Shown: positions 24,119 through 32,685, counted from the stretch's first letter. The stretch: 64,000 nt of DNA from Williamsia maris (GCF_024171815.1 NZ_JAMTCJ010000003.1:620001-684000); one strand, 5' to 3'. Notes: a model not told the origin generated them from the sequence alone. A program made the numbers and translations.

Positions 24119-24967
24119 TCACGAGGTCGGCGGCGCGGTGGACGGCGCCGCGGCGGACGGTTCGAAGGCACCCTCGAGGTGCCAGACCCCGGTGAACCCG
24201 TTGAAGGGTCCGCCGACGATGAGGCTGGTCCACTGAAGTTCGTAGGTCTTCGCCGAACTGTCGTAGGTCCCGGTCGCCGACGGACCCTGCACCGGTGCGG
24301 CGGCGGACTGGCCGAGCCACTTCTGCGATACGTAGTCCCACGCCTGCTCGGCCTGCTCGGCCCCGGGCACCTTGGGTCCGGCCTTGGCCGCGACCTTGGG
24401 TGCGCCCTGGTTGAACTCCTGGTTGTTCCAGGAGGCTGCCCACGCGGTGAGGTTCGCGGTGAGCTTGCCGCCGTCGTTCTGAACGGTCGGTGCGACGACG
24501 GGGTTGCGTGTCTGCGGGTCGACGGCGTTGGTCGAGACACCGAACCCCACGCCGAAGAACCTGGTGGGCTTCATGATCGACCCGGCCAACGAGTTGCCGT
24601 TGTCGAAACCGGGTGTCGGCTCGGACTGGAAGGCGCCGGTGCGCAGCCCGCCCTCGGTGCCCGGCGAGAGCAGCGTCACCGACCCGCCCTGGACCGGTGA
24701 GTCACCGTTGGGCATGTACGGGCCGTCCTCGACGGTGCCGCCGGGCTGGACCATCTTGAACCAGGACCCGGTGATGGTGTCGCCGTCGGCTTTTCCGGCC
24801 TCGAGTCGCAGCAGGCCGGTCAGCGCACCCGACTCCGACGCTGCGGCGTCGTCGGACCCGCACGCGGTCAGACCACCGGTGAGCAGTCCCAGTGCCAGCA
24901 CGGCGCCGACGATCGACCGCAGGCACGATCGGAGTGGGTGTGTGGTCGTCGTTCGGTCTGCGTTCAT
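24119..24967 (-). CDS. Lipoprotein, paralogue of the surface protein at 26.1-27.1 kb
   Basis: Predicted lipoprotein of 282 aa. The signal peptide carries the lipobox LTAC (Cys36), so the protein is lipid-anchored outside the membrane. Residues 45-185 align with the protein at 26094-27131. Shared stations are GSWFKM.. / GSFFRM.., PTRFFGVGFG / PVKFYGVGFA, TNxxDPQT, LTANLTAW / LTGNLSAF, NQEFNQGAPK / NKQVFNQGAPK, and near the end WTSLIVGGPFNGFTGVWHLEG / WTSQIVGGPFNNFTGLWHLAG. The insertion QAEQAWDYVSQKWLGQS (about 205-220) is specific to this copy. Function unknown. ATG 24967. Confidence 0.8.
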   Translation of the reverse strand: MNADRTTTTHPLRSCLRSIVGAVLALGLLTGGLTACGSDDAAASESGALTGLLRLEAGKADGDTITGSWFKMVQPGGTVEDGPYMPNGDSPVQGGSVTLLSPGTEGGLRTGAFQSEPTPGFDNGNSLAGSIMKPTRFFGVGFGVSTNAVDPQTRNPVVAPTVQNDGGKLTANLTAWAASWNNQEFNQGAPKVAAKAGPKVPGAEQAEQAWDYVSQKWLGQSAAAPVQGPSATGTYDSSAKTYELQWTSLIVGGPFNGFTGVWHLEGAFEPSAAAPSTAPPTS

Positions 24968-25011
24968 CGAATTGTCCTTCGTACCTGCATGTGTCGATCG
25001 ATCTGGAAAGG

Positions 25012-26097
25012 TCATGCGGTCAGGGCCCGTCCCCGACGTGCGCCGGCGGTGCCGGCCCCGACAAGGACCACCGCCACCCCACCCGCGCCGATCAGCACCC
25101 ACGGCAGGGCCGCGAAGGTGCCGAACCCGAGGGACTCGGTGCGGGAGTTCAGCCGGGCGACTCCGGTGAAGTTCGAGATGTTGTCGTTCATGGTCCCGAT
25201 GAGGCTGGCGAAGTCCGACGACATCAGCTGCCATCGGTTGCTGAGGTCCGAGACCACCGCGACGTCGGCGGCGACCTGCGCCCGCTGCGGCGACGTCGCC
25301 GAGTCGCGGTGCACATCGGCGAGGTATCGGCTGTCGATCTCCCCGACCGCCCCCACCAGCACCACGAAGTACCCCTGGACGTCGCGCACCTTCTGCTTGG
25401 TCAGCACAGATTCGAATCGGGTGACCAGCGGACCAGCGGCGTCTGCGTCCGACACCATCGGGGTCAGCAGCGGCGTCGCGAGGAGCGCGACCGCGGCCAG
25501 CGAGCCGATGACGGCGGCACCGATCGGTCGCCTGCCCGCACGGGTGCGGCGCCATCCCCAGATGCCGGTGGCGAACAACACGAGACCGAATCCGAGTGGG
25601 ATGAACGGGATGGCGTCGAGCGGTTGCAGCTGCGCCAGCCGTCGATAATCGTCTCGGGCACCGTCGATCTCGGTGATCATCGCGGTCATGTCGGCGTCGA
25701 TCGACGGGTACCGCTGTTGGAACTGGCCGATCTGTCGGTACTGCGCCGCGTCGGTTCCCAGGGCGGTGTCGACACGGGTGGTCGCCGCCCGCACGGCGTC
25801 GAGGCGCTGCAGGTCGGCGGTGAACCCGTGGAGGCGCGCAGTGGTCATGTACGGGGCGAAGTCGGCGATCATCGCCCTGCCCTGCGCCGCGGGATAGAAC
25901 ATCCCGCCCGCCAGCGGCGCCACCGCCAGGATGAGCCCCAGCAGCGTCGTCGCGATCCACGGCCAACGTCGACCGACCGGCCGGGCGGCGCCGGACGAGC
26001 CGCTCGCGGAACGGGTCTCGACACCCTCGGGTGAGCCCGGGTAGGCAGGCAGCGCGTCATCGGGCGGCCGCTGCCCGGACGCGCGCACGACGCTCAC
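25012..26097 (-). CDS. Four-helix membrane protein with two outer helical domains, unknown
   Basis: 361 aa from the GTG at 26097, which overlaps the stop of the upstream gene (GTGA). Membrane helices at about residues 46-66, 162-182, 190-211 and 329-349. Two extracytoplasmic segments (67-161 and 212-328) are mostly helical and without cysteine, the layout of four-helix sensor or bundle domains. After helix 2 comes a basic loop GWRRTRAGRRP and the C-terminus is GARRGRALTA, so no cytoplasmic signalling domain is present. Family not recognised. It is encoded between two paralogous surface proteins and probably works with them as a membrane scaffold. Confidence 0.75.
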   Translation of the reverse strand: MSVVRASGQRPPDDALPAYPGSPEGVETRSASGSSGAARPVGRRWPWIATTLLGLILAVAPLAGGMFYPAAQGRAMIADFAPYMTTARLHGFTADLQRLDAVRAATTRVDTALGTDAAQYRQIGQFQQRYPSIDADMTAMITEIDGARDDYRRLAQLQPLDAIPFIPLGFGLVLFATGIWGWRRTRAGRRPIGAAVIGSLAAVALLATPLLTPMVSDADAAGPLVTRFESVLTKQKVRDVQGYFVVLVGAVGEIDSRYLADVHRDSATSPQRAQVAADVAVVSDLSNRWQLMSSDFASLIGTMNDNISNFTGVARLNSRTESLGFGTFAALPWVLIGAGGVAVVLVGAGTAGARRGRALTA

Positions 26098-27131
26098 TCG
26101 CCGCGGCGCCTGCGGACCAGGCGATCGGCGTTGGTCAGCACAGCGGTGGCGATCGCGGTGACGGCGACGAGCAGCGGCAGCAACCACCGGGTTTGTCCGT
26201 CGGGGTCCTCGACGCGGATGGCCTGGGCGGTCAGGGCCGGATCTCCCGAGGCGGACACGGTCTGCGCCTGCGCGGGCGCCGGTTGGGCCGCCGCGGCGGG
26301 TGGCCGTCCCGGCGCGGGTGCGGCCGAGGGTGCGGGCGCACCCGGTGACGCGGCGGGGGCCGCCGGCGCTGCGGCCGCGGGGGCGCCTGCGGCCGGTGTC
26401 CCCGACAGACCGGACCCCTTGTAGGTGCCCGCGAGGTGCCACAGGCCGGTGAAGTTGTTGAACGGGCCGCCGACGATCTGGCTGGTCCACTCGATGAAGT
26501 AGGCGCCGGTGGACCGGTCGATGGTCCCGCGCACGGCCGACGTCTTGCCGGGCAGCGCTCCACCGGGCTTCGGCGCGCCCTGGTTGAACACCTGCTTGTT
26601 CCAGGTCACCCCGAACGCGCTGAGATTGCCGGTCAGGGCTGTCCCGTCGGCGCGCAGCTGGGGGTCAGCGGTGCCCTGGCCGGTCTGGGGATCGGTGCCG
26701 TTGGTGGCCGTCGCGAAGCCGACGCCGTAGAACTTCACGGGCCGGGTGACGCTGCCCGACAGTGCGTTGCCGCTGCCGTCGAAGGCCTGCGCGGGCTGCG
26801 GTTGCAGACTGCCGCTGGTCAGGCCGCCATCGCTACCCGCCGACAGCGGGGTGACCGTCTTGTCACCGCATCCGGAGTCGCTGTTGGACAGGAACGGGCC
26901 CGATGTGCTGCCCGCGGGCAGGATCATGCGGAAGAACGAGCCGGTCACCGAGTTGCCCGAGCACACTCCCCCGTCGATGCCGAACAGCCCGTTCAGTGGT
27001 GTCGGTGCGGCCGAGGCCGGGGCCGACACCGTCCCCGACGCGACCACGATCATCGCCGTCGTCGCCAGCAGCGCTCCCGCACCCCGCACCCGTGATCCCC
27101 ACCTCGACCTGCGCACACCCGACACCTTCAC
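26094..27131 (-). CDS. Secreted, C-terminally anchored surface protein, unknown family
   Basis: 345 aa from GTG 27131 (GGGAG 6 nt upstream; an upstream in-frame TTG at 27146 is possible). Signal peptide of about 45 residues ending PASA-A. A globular domain with two cysteines (GGVCSGNSVTGSFF; SGCGDK) and closing motif WTSQIVGGPFNNFTGLWHLAG spans about 50-235. An 80-residue Ala/Pro-rich linker follows, then a membrane helix (about 318-336) and the basic end RLVRRRRGE, so it is held on the outer face of the membrane. Paralogue of the lipoprotein at 24119-24967. First gene of the operon; 237 bp upstream is free for its promoter. Confidence 0.8.
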   Translation of the reverse strand: MKVSGVRRSRWGSRVRGAGALLATTAMIVVASGTVSAPASAAPTPLNGLFGIDGGVCSGNSVTGSFFRMILPAGSTSGPFLSNSDSGCGDKTVTPLSAGSDGGLTSGSLQPQPAQAFDGSGNALSGSVTRPVKFYGVGFATATNGTDPQTGQGTADPQLRADGTALTGNLSAFGVTWNKQVFNQGAPKPGGALPGKTSAVRGTIDRSTGAYFIEWTSQIVGGPFNNFTGLWHLAGTYKGSGLSGTPAAGAPAAAAPAAPAASPGAPAPSAAPAPGRPPAAAAQPAPAQAQTVSASGDPALTAQAIRVEDPDGQTRWLLPLLVAVTAIATAVLTNADRLVRRRRGE

Positions 27132-27369
27132 GTTCGACTCCCACAACTCGGTGCGAGCGATATCTCGCGCCGCATGATCGAGCGAAATCTACGCAGAAGG
27201 GCGAAAGCGGAGAACGTTTGTGGTCAGGGCGGGTATAAGTCCGCCTGCACACATCCGCGGGCCGACGGGACGATCGCCGACCGCGCCACCGCTCCGCTGA
27301 CAGCGAAACCTCCTCCTCGGACGCGCTGCAGGCCGCATCGGACGCATCGACGCCGGTACCGTGGACGCC

Positions 27370-28845
27370 ATGAATGACCTGCCCTTCGGTTTCAGTTCGG
27401 CCAGCGGTGACGACGACTCCTCGAAGAAGCCCGATCGCGGTTCCGGCGACGGTTCGTCGGGCTCCGGTGCCGGCGGGTCGGACCCGTTCGGCCTGGGTGG
27501 GCAGAACCCGTTCGGCGGCGGTGGCGGCTTCGACCCCAACGCACTCGGCCAGATGCTGTCGCAGCTGGGCTCGATGATCAGCGGGATGGGCGCAGGCGGA
27601 GGCGGTGGTGGCGGCCCGGTCAACTACGAGGTGGCCACCAACCTCGCGCGGCAGCAGATCGGGAACTTCGCGGTCCTCGACCCCAAGCAGATCGGAGCGG
27701 TCACCGACGCCGTGCATCTCGCCGAACTGTGGCTCGACGGGGTGACGACGCTGCCCGCCGGGGTGTCCAAGTCGACCGCATGGACACCGGTGCAGTGGCT
27801 CGAGGAGACGCTGCCGGTGTGGAAGCGGCTGTGCGATCCGGTGGCGGCGCAGATCGCAGGCACCTGGGCGTCGGGATTGCCCGAGGAGGCCCAGCAGTTC
27901 GCCGGCCCGATGATGGGCATGCTCTCGCAGATGGGCGGGATGGCGTTCGGCACGCAGCTCGGCCAGGGCCTCGGCCAGCTCGGCAAGGAGGTCCTCAGCT
28001 CCACCGACATCGGGTTGCCGTTGGCGCCCGAGGGCACCGCGGTCCTGTTGCCCGAGGCGATCGCGGCCTTCGCCGACGGACTCGAGCAACCGGCGCAGGA
28101 GATCATCGTCTTCCTCGCCGCGCGGGAGGCGGCCCACGTCCGCCTGTTCACCCACGTGCCGTGGCTGCGTCAGCGGCTGCTCGCGACGGTCGAGGAGTAC
28201 GCGCGTGGCATCACCATGGACTTCTCCGGGATCCAGGAGGCGGCTGCGGGCATCGACCCGACCGAGCTGCTGTCGAACCCGTCGAAGATCGAGGAGCTCA
28301 TGGCCTCGGGCACGTCGTTCGAGCCGACCACCACCGCCGAGCAGAAGGCAGCGCTCGCGCGCCTGGAGACGCTGCTGGCCCTGATCGAGGGATGGGTCGA
28401 ACACGTTGTCGCCAAGGCACTCTCGGATCGGATCCCGAGTGCGGGCGCCCTCGCCGAGACGATGCGTCGCCGACGCGCCACCGGCGGCCCGGCCGAGCAG
28501 ACCTTCGCCACCCTGGTGGGACTCGAGCTGCGGCCGCGCAAACTGCGTGAGGCCGCCGATCTGTGGGAGAAGCTCCTCACGAGCAGCGACGTGAGCACCC
28601 GCGACGGCGTCTGGGCCCACCCGGACCTGATGCCCGACGCCGACGACGTCGACAACCCGTCCGCCTTCATCGACCGGGTGATCGGTGGCGACGTCAGCTC
28701 GTTCGACGACCCCATGGCCGAGCTGGAGAAGACGATGGCCGCCGAGGCCGCCGAGAAGAAGGCGGCGCTGGAGAAGGACGCGCCCGCCGACGACACCGAC
28801 GGCGACGGCCCGGCCGATCCCGACGAGGGCGACGACAAGGCCTGA
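27370..28845 (+). CDS. Zincin-like putative metallopeptidase/hydrolase (DUF2342 type)
   Basis: 491 aa, corresponding by order and content to Rv3195. The N-terminal 80 residues are Gly/Ser-rich and disordered (GFSSASGDDDSSKKPDRGSG...). The core has IGNFAVLDPKQIGAV and, around residue 255, IVFLAAREAAHVRLFTHVPWLRQRL, where the metal-helix reads REAAH in place of the HExxH of ordinary zincins. RKLREAADLWEKL follows near residue 395, and the tail is Asp/Ala-rich. Enzymatic activity of the family is not established. ATG 27370 is used; the GTG at 27361 is an alternative; neither has a Shine-Dalgarno. Confidence 0.85.
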   Translation: MNDLPFGFSSASGDDDSSKKPDRGSGDGSSGSGAGGSDPFGLGGQNPFGGGGGFDPNALGQMLSQLGSMISGMGAGGGGGGGPVNYEVATNLARQQIGNFAVLDPKQIGAVTDAVHLAELWLDGVTTLPAGVSKSTAWTPVQWLEETLPVWKRLCDPVAAQIAGTWASGLPEEAQQFAGPMMGMLSQMGGMAFGTQLGQGLGQLGKEVLSSTDIGLPLAPEGTAVLLPEAIAAFADGLEQPAQEIIVFLAAREAAHVRLFTHVPWLRQRLLATVEEYARGITMDFSGIQEAAAGIDPTELLSNPSKIEELMASGTSFEPTTTAEQKAALARLETLLALIEGWVEHVVAKALSDRIPSAGALAETMRRRRATGGPAEQTFATLVGLELRPRKLREAADLWEKLLTSSDVSTRDGVWAHPDLMPDADDVDNPSAFIDRVIGGDVSSFDDPMAELEKTMAAEAAEKKAALEKDAPADDTDGDGPADPDEGDDKA

Positions 28846-28957
28846 GCCGAAGTTTCTTCCCGCGTCGGCGACGGCGCAGGTCAGGAACGCTGCGGGGCTG
28901 TGCACAACACCGTCGGTGAAGCCTGCTCCGGGGCGGCACGGTGCGATCCTGACCGGC

Positions 28958-29839
28958 ATGGCCAGAACCGATCTCGCCCCCATGCTCCGATCCGGGCTCG
29001 CGATCGCCCACCGAGGCAACGGCCGCATCCAGATCGGGTGCGATCCCGATCGCGGCATGGTCGTCGATCTGCCGCCGACAATCCGCTCGGAGGACTTCGT
29101 GGTCTTCCTGCGCTTCCTCGGCTCGCCCCGACGCGACGCCGAGATCGCCACCGAGGCCGCGCGAATCGGGTTGTCCGACAACGACGTGGCGGTGCTCGTG
29201 CACCGTCTCGGCCAGGCGGATGCCCTGTGTGTGCGTGAGCCCGACCGTGGTCTGCGGGTGCGCGTGCACGGCCGGGGCCCGCTCGCAGCCCGGATGACCA
29301 CGCTGCTGCGCGACGCCGGGATGGCCGTCGCCGAGTCCACCCAGCGACCCCGCGTCGCGCAGGCCGAGGGCGGCGAGCCGCTGCGCGGATGGACCTCGGA
29401 TCTGGTGGTGCTCACCGACTTCCTCGCCCACGACCCCGCGATCCTGGCCGGGCTGATGATGCGGCGGATCCCCCACCTGCCGGTGCGTCTGCGTGACGGG
29501 ACGGGCCTCATCGGCCCACTGGTCCTGCCCGGCCTGAGCAGTTGCCTGCGCTGCGTCGACCACCATCGTGCCGACCGCGACCCGGGGTGGCCGCTGGTGG
29601 CCGGACAGATCATCGGGCAGACCGGGCACGGCAGCACCGCCACCATGACCGCCACCGCAGCACTGGCGATGGAACAGGTCGAGCAGATCGCATCGGGTCT
29701 CCGGTCGCTCACCGACGGCACCGCCCACACGTCTCCCCAGACCGTCGACCACACGCTCGAATACCTCCCCCAGCCTGCTCGGCTGCGCATCAGGCGGTGG
29801 ACGCCGCACCCGCTCTGCAGTTGCCTCTTTCGTCGGTGA
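28958..29839 (+). CDS. E1-like / cyclodehydratase-type protein without YcaO partner
   Basis: 293 aa, by order the Rv3196 equivalent. It resembles the leader-binding, E1-like half of azole-forming cyclodehydratases: an N-terminal winged region (about 15-75), a Rossmann-like part (LRVRVHGRGPLAARMTTLLRDAGMAV, about 85-110, where HGRGPLA takes the place of a nucleotide loop), and metal-type cysteines SSCLRCVDHHR (about 190-200) and HPLCSC at the C-terminus. No ThiF catalytic Cys or ATP-binding Arg finger is evident. No YcaO or precursor peptide gene is nearby. ATG 28958 is where homology begins. Role unknown. Confidence 0.75.
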   Translation: MARTDLAPMLRSGLAIAHRGNGRIQIGCDPDRGMVVDLPPTIRSEDFVVFLRFLGSPRRDAEIATEAARIGLSDNDVAVLVHRLGQADALCVREPDRGLRVRVHGRGPLAARMTTLLRDAGMAVAESTQRPRVAQAEGGEPLRGWTSDLVVLTDFLAHDPAILAGLMMRRIPHLPVRLRDGTGLIGPLVLPGLSSCLRCVDHHRADRDPGWPLVAGQIIGQTGHGSTATMTATAALAMEQVEQIASGLRSLTDGTAHTSPQTVDHTLEYLPQPARLRIRRWTPHPLCSCLFRR

Positions 29840-29872
29840 ACTATCGTGGAGTCGACCGGAAGGGATTGGCCT

Positions 29873-31189
29873 ATGGCGGATATCACGGAGGGACGCGGGC
29901 GACGCAACGCGAAGCTCGCGGCGCTCCCCTTGGGCATGGCGGGTCGGGCGGCAGCCGGGTTCGGAAAGCGTCTTGCGGGCGGGGACAAGGACGAGATCAA
30001 CCAGGAGTTCATGGAGAAGGCCGCCGAACAATTGTTCGCGGTTCTCGGTGAGCTCAAGGGCGGCGCCATGAAGGTGGGACAGGCCCTGTCGGTGATGGAG
30101 GCCGCGGTCCCCGACGAGTTCGGCGAACCGTTCCGTGAGGCCCTGACCAAGCTGCAGGCCGAGGCGCCGCCGATGCCCGCCAAGCGGGTCCACCAGGTCC
30201 TCGACGCCCAACTTGGCACCAAGTGGCGCGACCGGTTCCGCGAGTTCTCCGAGACCCCCGCCGCATCGGCGAGCATCGGTCAGGTGCACCGCGGTGTCTG
30301 GTCCGACGGCCGCGAAGTGGCCATCAAGGTGCAGTATCCGGGCGCCGACCATGCGTTGCGCGCCGACCTGAAGACGCTGTCGCGCATGTCGAGTCTGATG
30401 CAGCGGATGTCGCCGGGCACCGACGTCCGTGCCCTGATGGACGAGCTGATCGCCCGCACCGAGGACGAACTCAACTACCTCGGCGAGGCCGACAACCAGC
30501 GTGCGTTCGCCGCCGAGTTCGACGGCGACCCCGAGTTCCTGGTGCCGAAGATCGTGGCGAGTGCCCCCAAGGTGGTCGTCAGCGAGTGGATCACCGGCAC
30601 GCCGCTGTCGCAGATCATCGCCTCGGGAACCCAGGAGCAGCGCAACGACGCGGCCACCAAGCTCGCGACGTTCGAGGTGTCGTCGCCTGCCCGGGTGGGT
30701 CTGCTGCACGGCGATCCCCACCCCGGCAACTTCCAGATCCTCGACGACGGTCGGCTCGCGGTCTTCGACTTCGGCGCGGTCGGGCACTATCCGGACGGAC
30801 TGCCGCCGGCCACCGGTCCGATCCTGCGTCTGGCGCGCAACCACGACTACCCCGCGCTGATCGAGAAGATGATCGAGGCGAAGTTCATCCTGGAGCGCAA
30901 TCGCGAACGGGTCAGCGCCGAGGACATCGAGTCCTATCTGCGTACCTACGTCGATCCGCTCACCGCGGACTCGTTCCACTTCACCCGCAAGTGGCTGCAG
31001 CGCGCGGTCGGCAAGGCGACCGACCTCAAGGGCGACGTCTACAAGACCTCACGACACCTGAACGTCCCGCCGGAGTACGTCATGGTGTTCCGGGTGCTCG
31101 GCGGATGCGTCGGTATCGCCGCGCAGCTCGACGCCGAGGCCCCGTACAGCAAGATCATGGAGCGCTGGGTTCCCGGACTGGCCGACTAG
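29873..31189 (+). CDS. ABC1/UbiB family atypical kinase
   Basis: 438 aa protein-kinase-like protein, the Rv3197 equivalent. The family motif KxGQ is in GGAMKVGQALSVME (about residues 65-78). The nucleotide loop variant ASASIGQVHRG (about 140-150) and ion-pair Lys in VAIKVQYPG come next. The catalytic stretch is LLHGDPHPGNFQI (about 280-292) and the metal Asp is in FDFGAVGHYPDG. UbiB/COQ8 members are ATPases that support quinone or lipid metabolism. In mycobacteria the gene has been linked to macrolide tolerance, consistent with its place beside whiB7. ATG 29873 has AAGGG upstream. Confidence 0.9.
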   Translation: MADITEGRGRRNAKLAALPLGMAGRAAAGFGKRLAGGDKDEINQEFMEKAAEQLFAVLGELKGGAMKVGQALSVMEAAVPDEFGEPFREALTKLQAEAPPMPAKRVHQVLDAQLGTKWRDRFREFSETPAASASIGQVHRGVWSDGREVAIKVQYPGADHALRADLKTLSRMSSLMQRMSPGTDVRALMDELIARTEDELNYLGEADNQRAFAAEFDGDPEFLVPKIVASAPKVVVSEWITGTPLSQIIASGTQEQRNDAATKLATFEVSSPARVGLLHGDPHPGNFQILDDGRLAVFDFGAVGHYPDGLPPATGPILRLARNHDYPALIEKMIEAKFILERNRERVSAEDIESYLRTYVDPLTADSFHFTRKWLQRAVGKATDLKGDVYKTSRHLNVPPEYVMVFRVLGGCVGIAAQLDAEAPYSKIMERWVPGLAD

Positions 31190-31218
31190 GGCCGTCCCGT
31201 CGCGACGGCTCGGCCTCG

Positions 31219-31989
31219 TCACGTCTCGGGAATGCCACGGCGCGTGCCGCCGAGATGCGTCTCGACGCCGTCGAGCAGTCGCTCGAGGCCGAAGTCGAAC
31301 GTCCCGTGGGGATCTCCGGGTGCCTGATGTAGTTCACCGACCAGCGCCCCGACGCGGCCGGCGAGCGGAAAGCCTTCCTCGGGCATCACATCTGCGAGTT
31401 CGGGGCCGACGATGTCCCACCACTGCGCGTCGGTCAATCGGGTCTCGACCGTCGCACGACGGGCGTCGATGGTCTCCCGCGCGTTGCCGACCGCGAATGC
31501 GGTGAGCATGGAGATCACCCGATCGCAGTCGATGTCGGAGAGACCGGAGTCGACGAGTAGTCCGAGCTGGCGCTCGTAGCGACGCAACCGGTGCGGACCG
31601 GTCACCTGCCGCCATGTGGAGATCTCGAGCAACCAGGGATGCCGGACGAGTTCGTCCCGGATCGACTCCGTCATGCCGATGAGCCGTGCTCGGAGCGGCT
31701 CGCCGGACACCGACGGCGGGTCCTCGGCCGCGACCGCGTCGACCATGAGTGTCGTCAACACCTCTTTGCTCGGTACGTAGGTGTAAAAGCTCATCGGTCG
31801 TACGCCGAGAGCACTCGACACCGCCCGGACCGACAACCCGGCCAGTCCTTCGCGGTCGGCCAGTTCGACAGCCGCGTTCACCACCTCATCGACGGTGAGT
31901 CGTTGACGAGGCCCCCGGCGGGACCCGTCCGGCAGGTGGGCGCGCCACAGCAGCCGGATGAGCGTTCGCGTGTCGTCCTCCGCTGTCAC
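31219..31989 (-). CDS. TetR-family transcriptional regulator
   Basis: 256 aa from GTG 31989, at proper distance from GGAGGAG; an ATG at 31998 is only 2 nt from that site and is less likely. The N-terminal part (RQRLTVDEVVNAAVELADREGLAGLSVRAVSSALGVRPMSFYTYVPSKEVLTTLMVDAV, about residues 28-85) is the TetR helix-turn-helix. The larger C-terminal half resembles the TetR_C group of tetracycline-type repressors. It faces the reductase pseudogene across 134 bp with TGTAC repeats, and is its probable repressor. It ends 29 bp from the convergent ABC1 kinase gene. Confidence 0.85.
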   Translation of the reverse strand: MTAEDDTRTLIRLLWRAHLPDGSRRGPRQRLTVDEVVNAAVELADREGLAGLSVRAVSSALGVRPMSFYTYVPSKEVLTTLMVDAVAAEDPPSVSGEPLRARLIGMTESIRDELVRHPWLLEISTWRQVTGPHRLRRYERQLGLLVDSGLSDIDCDRVISMLTAFAVGNARETIDARRATVETRLTDAQWWDIVGPELADVMPEEGFPLAGRVGALVGELHQAPGDPHGTFDFGLERLLDGVETHLGGTRRGIPET

Positions 31990-32030
31990 CGCGCACATCT
32001 CCTCCGTGATCCCAACCGCAGACCACTCCG

Positions 32031-32072
32031 TATGCTGTACATTGTTTATTACTCCGTACACCGTACACCGTG
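32031..32072. promoter_or_regulatory. Probable TetR operator cluster
   Basis: The AT-rich stretch between the TetR and reductase genes contains TGTACA, an inverted pair TGTAC-N15-GTACA, and two adjacent direct copies of CCGTACA. On the minus strand they read TGTACGG twice in a row. Such spaced TGTAC half-sites are typical TetR targets; binding by the adjacent regulator is inferred. Confidence 0.5.
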
Positions 32073-32123
32073 TGGTCGCCGAGACCTCGGCCCACACGCC
32101 GTCCGCACAGACAGGAGATCGCC

Positions 32124-32586
32124 ATGCCGCCGGACCCGCACCCCTCCGTCAAACCGCCCCGATGGTTGAAACCGTTGAACAAGGCACTGCTCGCCCTCCG
32201 TGCCGTCGGTGGTCTACGAGAACTCCCGGTGCTCACCGTGGCGGGACGATGCAGCCAGAAACCACGTCGGACACCATTGACCGTGCTGACTCTCGACGGC
32301 TGCCGATACGTACTCGAAGGGTTCCCGGGCGCGGACTGGGCTCGGAATGTGCGGGCGGCACGGGGGGGCGGCGGAACTGACCGTCGGGCGGCGGACCGAG
32401 CAGGTGTCACTGATCGAATTGGACGCCGCGTCAGCTGTTCCCGTGCTTCGAGCGTGGCCCGAGATGGCCGGAACCGACGGGCCGAAGATCATGAGAGATG
32501 CCGGCGTCGTGGAGGAGATCAGCCCGGAGTCGTTCGCGAACCTGGCCGGACGCTGTGCCGTGTTCCGGATCGACCCGGCGCGGTAG
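32124..32586 (+). pseudogene. Deazaflavin (F420)-type nitroreductase/quinone reductase, frameshifted
   Basis: The first 80 codons (MPPDPHPSVKPPRWLKPLNK... to GFPGADWARNVRAARG) and the following frame (AELTVGRRTEQVSLIELDA... to FRIDPAR) together make one 153-aa protein of the DDN-like reductase family, with the typical GADWARNVRA motif before and a beta-strand-rich end after. The frame changes inside a run of seven G at 32362-32368; six G would restore a continuous reading frame. ATG 32124 has AGGAG 6 nt upstream. Either a true pseudogene, a phase-variable gene or a sequencing error. Confidence 0.75.
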
Positions 32587-32602
32587 ACACGTCCGAACGA
32601 CG

Positions 32603-32639
32603 AAACCGCCGCCTGAGCGAGTGGCTCAGACGGCGGTTT
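32603..32639. terminator. Bidirectional terminator between reductase and whiB7
   Basis: Long hairpin: AAACCGCCG pairs with CGGCGGTTT and, inside, CTGAGC pairs with GCTCAG around a 5 nt loop. AAA/TTT flanks make it usable on both strands, ending the reductase message and the whiB7 message. Confidence 0.85.
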
Positions 32640-32685
32640 CTCGCCTGTCGGGTACTGCTCCGGGCGATGTGCTCCCTCTCGGGGA

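Noticed and set aside
24119-27131. HtaA-type heme-binding domain in the paralogous surface proteins
   Set aside because: The anchor-linker layout is similar, but I could not align the conserved HtaA Tyr/His residues, so no heme function is claimed.
26863-30276. 1137-codon minus-strand frame across the zincin, E1-like and ABC1 kinase genes
   Set aside because: Antisense of three convincing plus-strand genes; low-complexity Arg/Ser/Pro composition, crosses intergenic DNA and has no recognisable domain.
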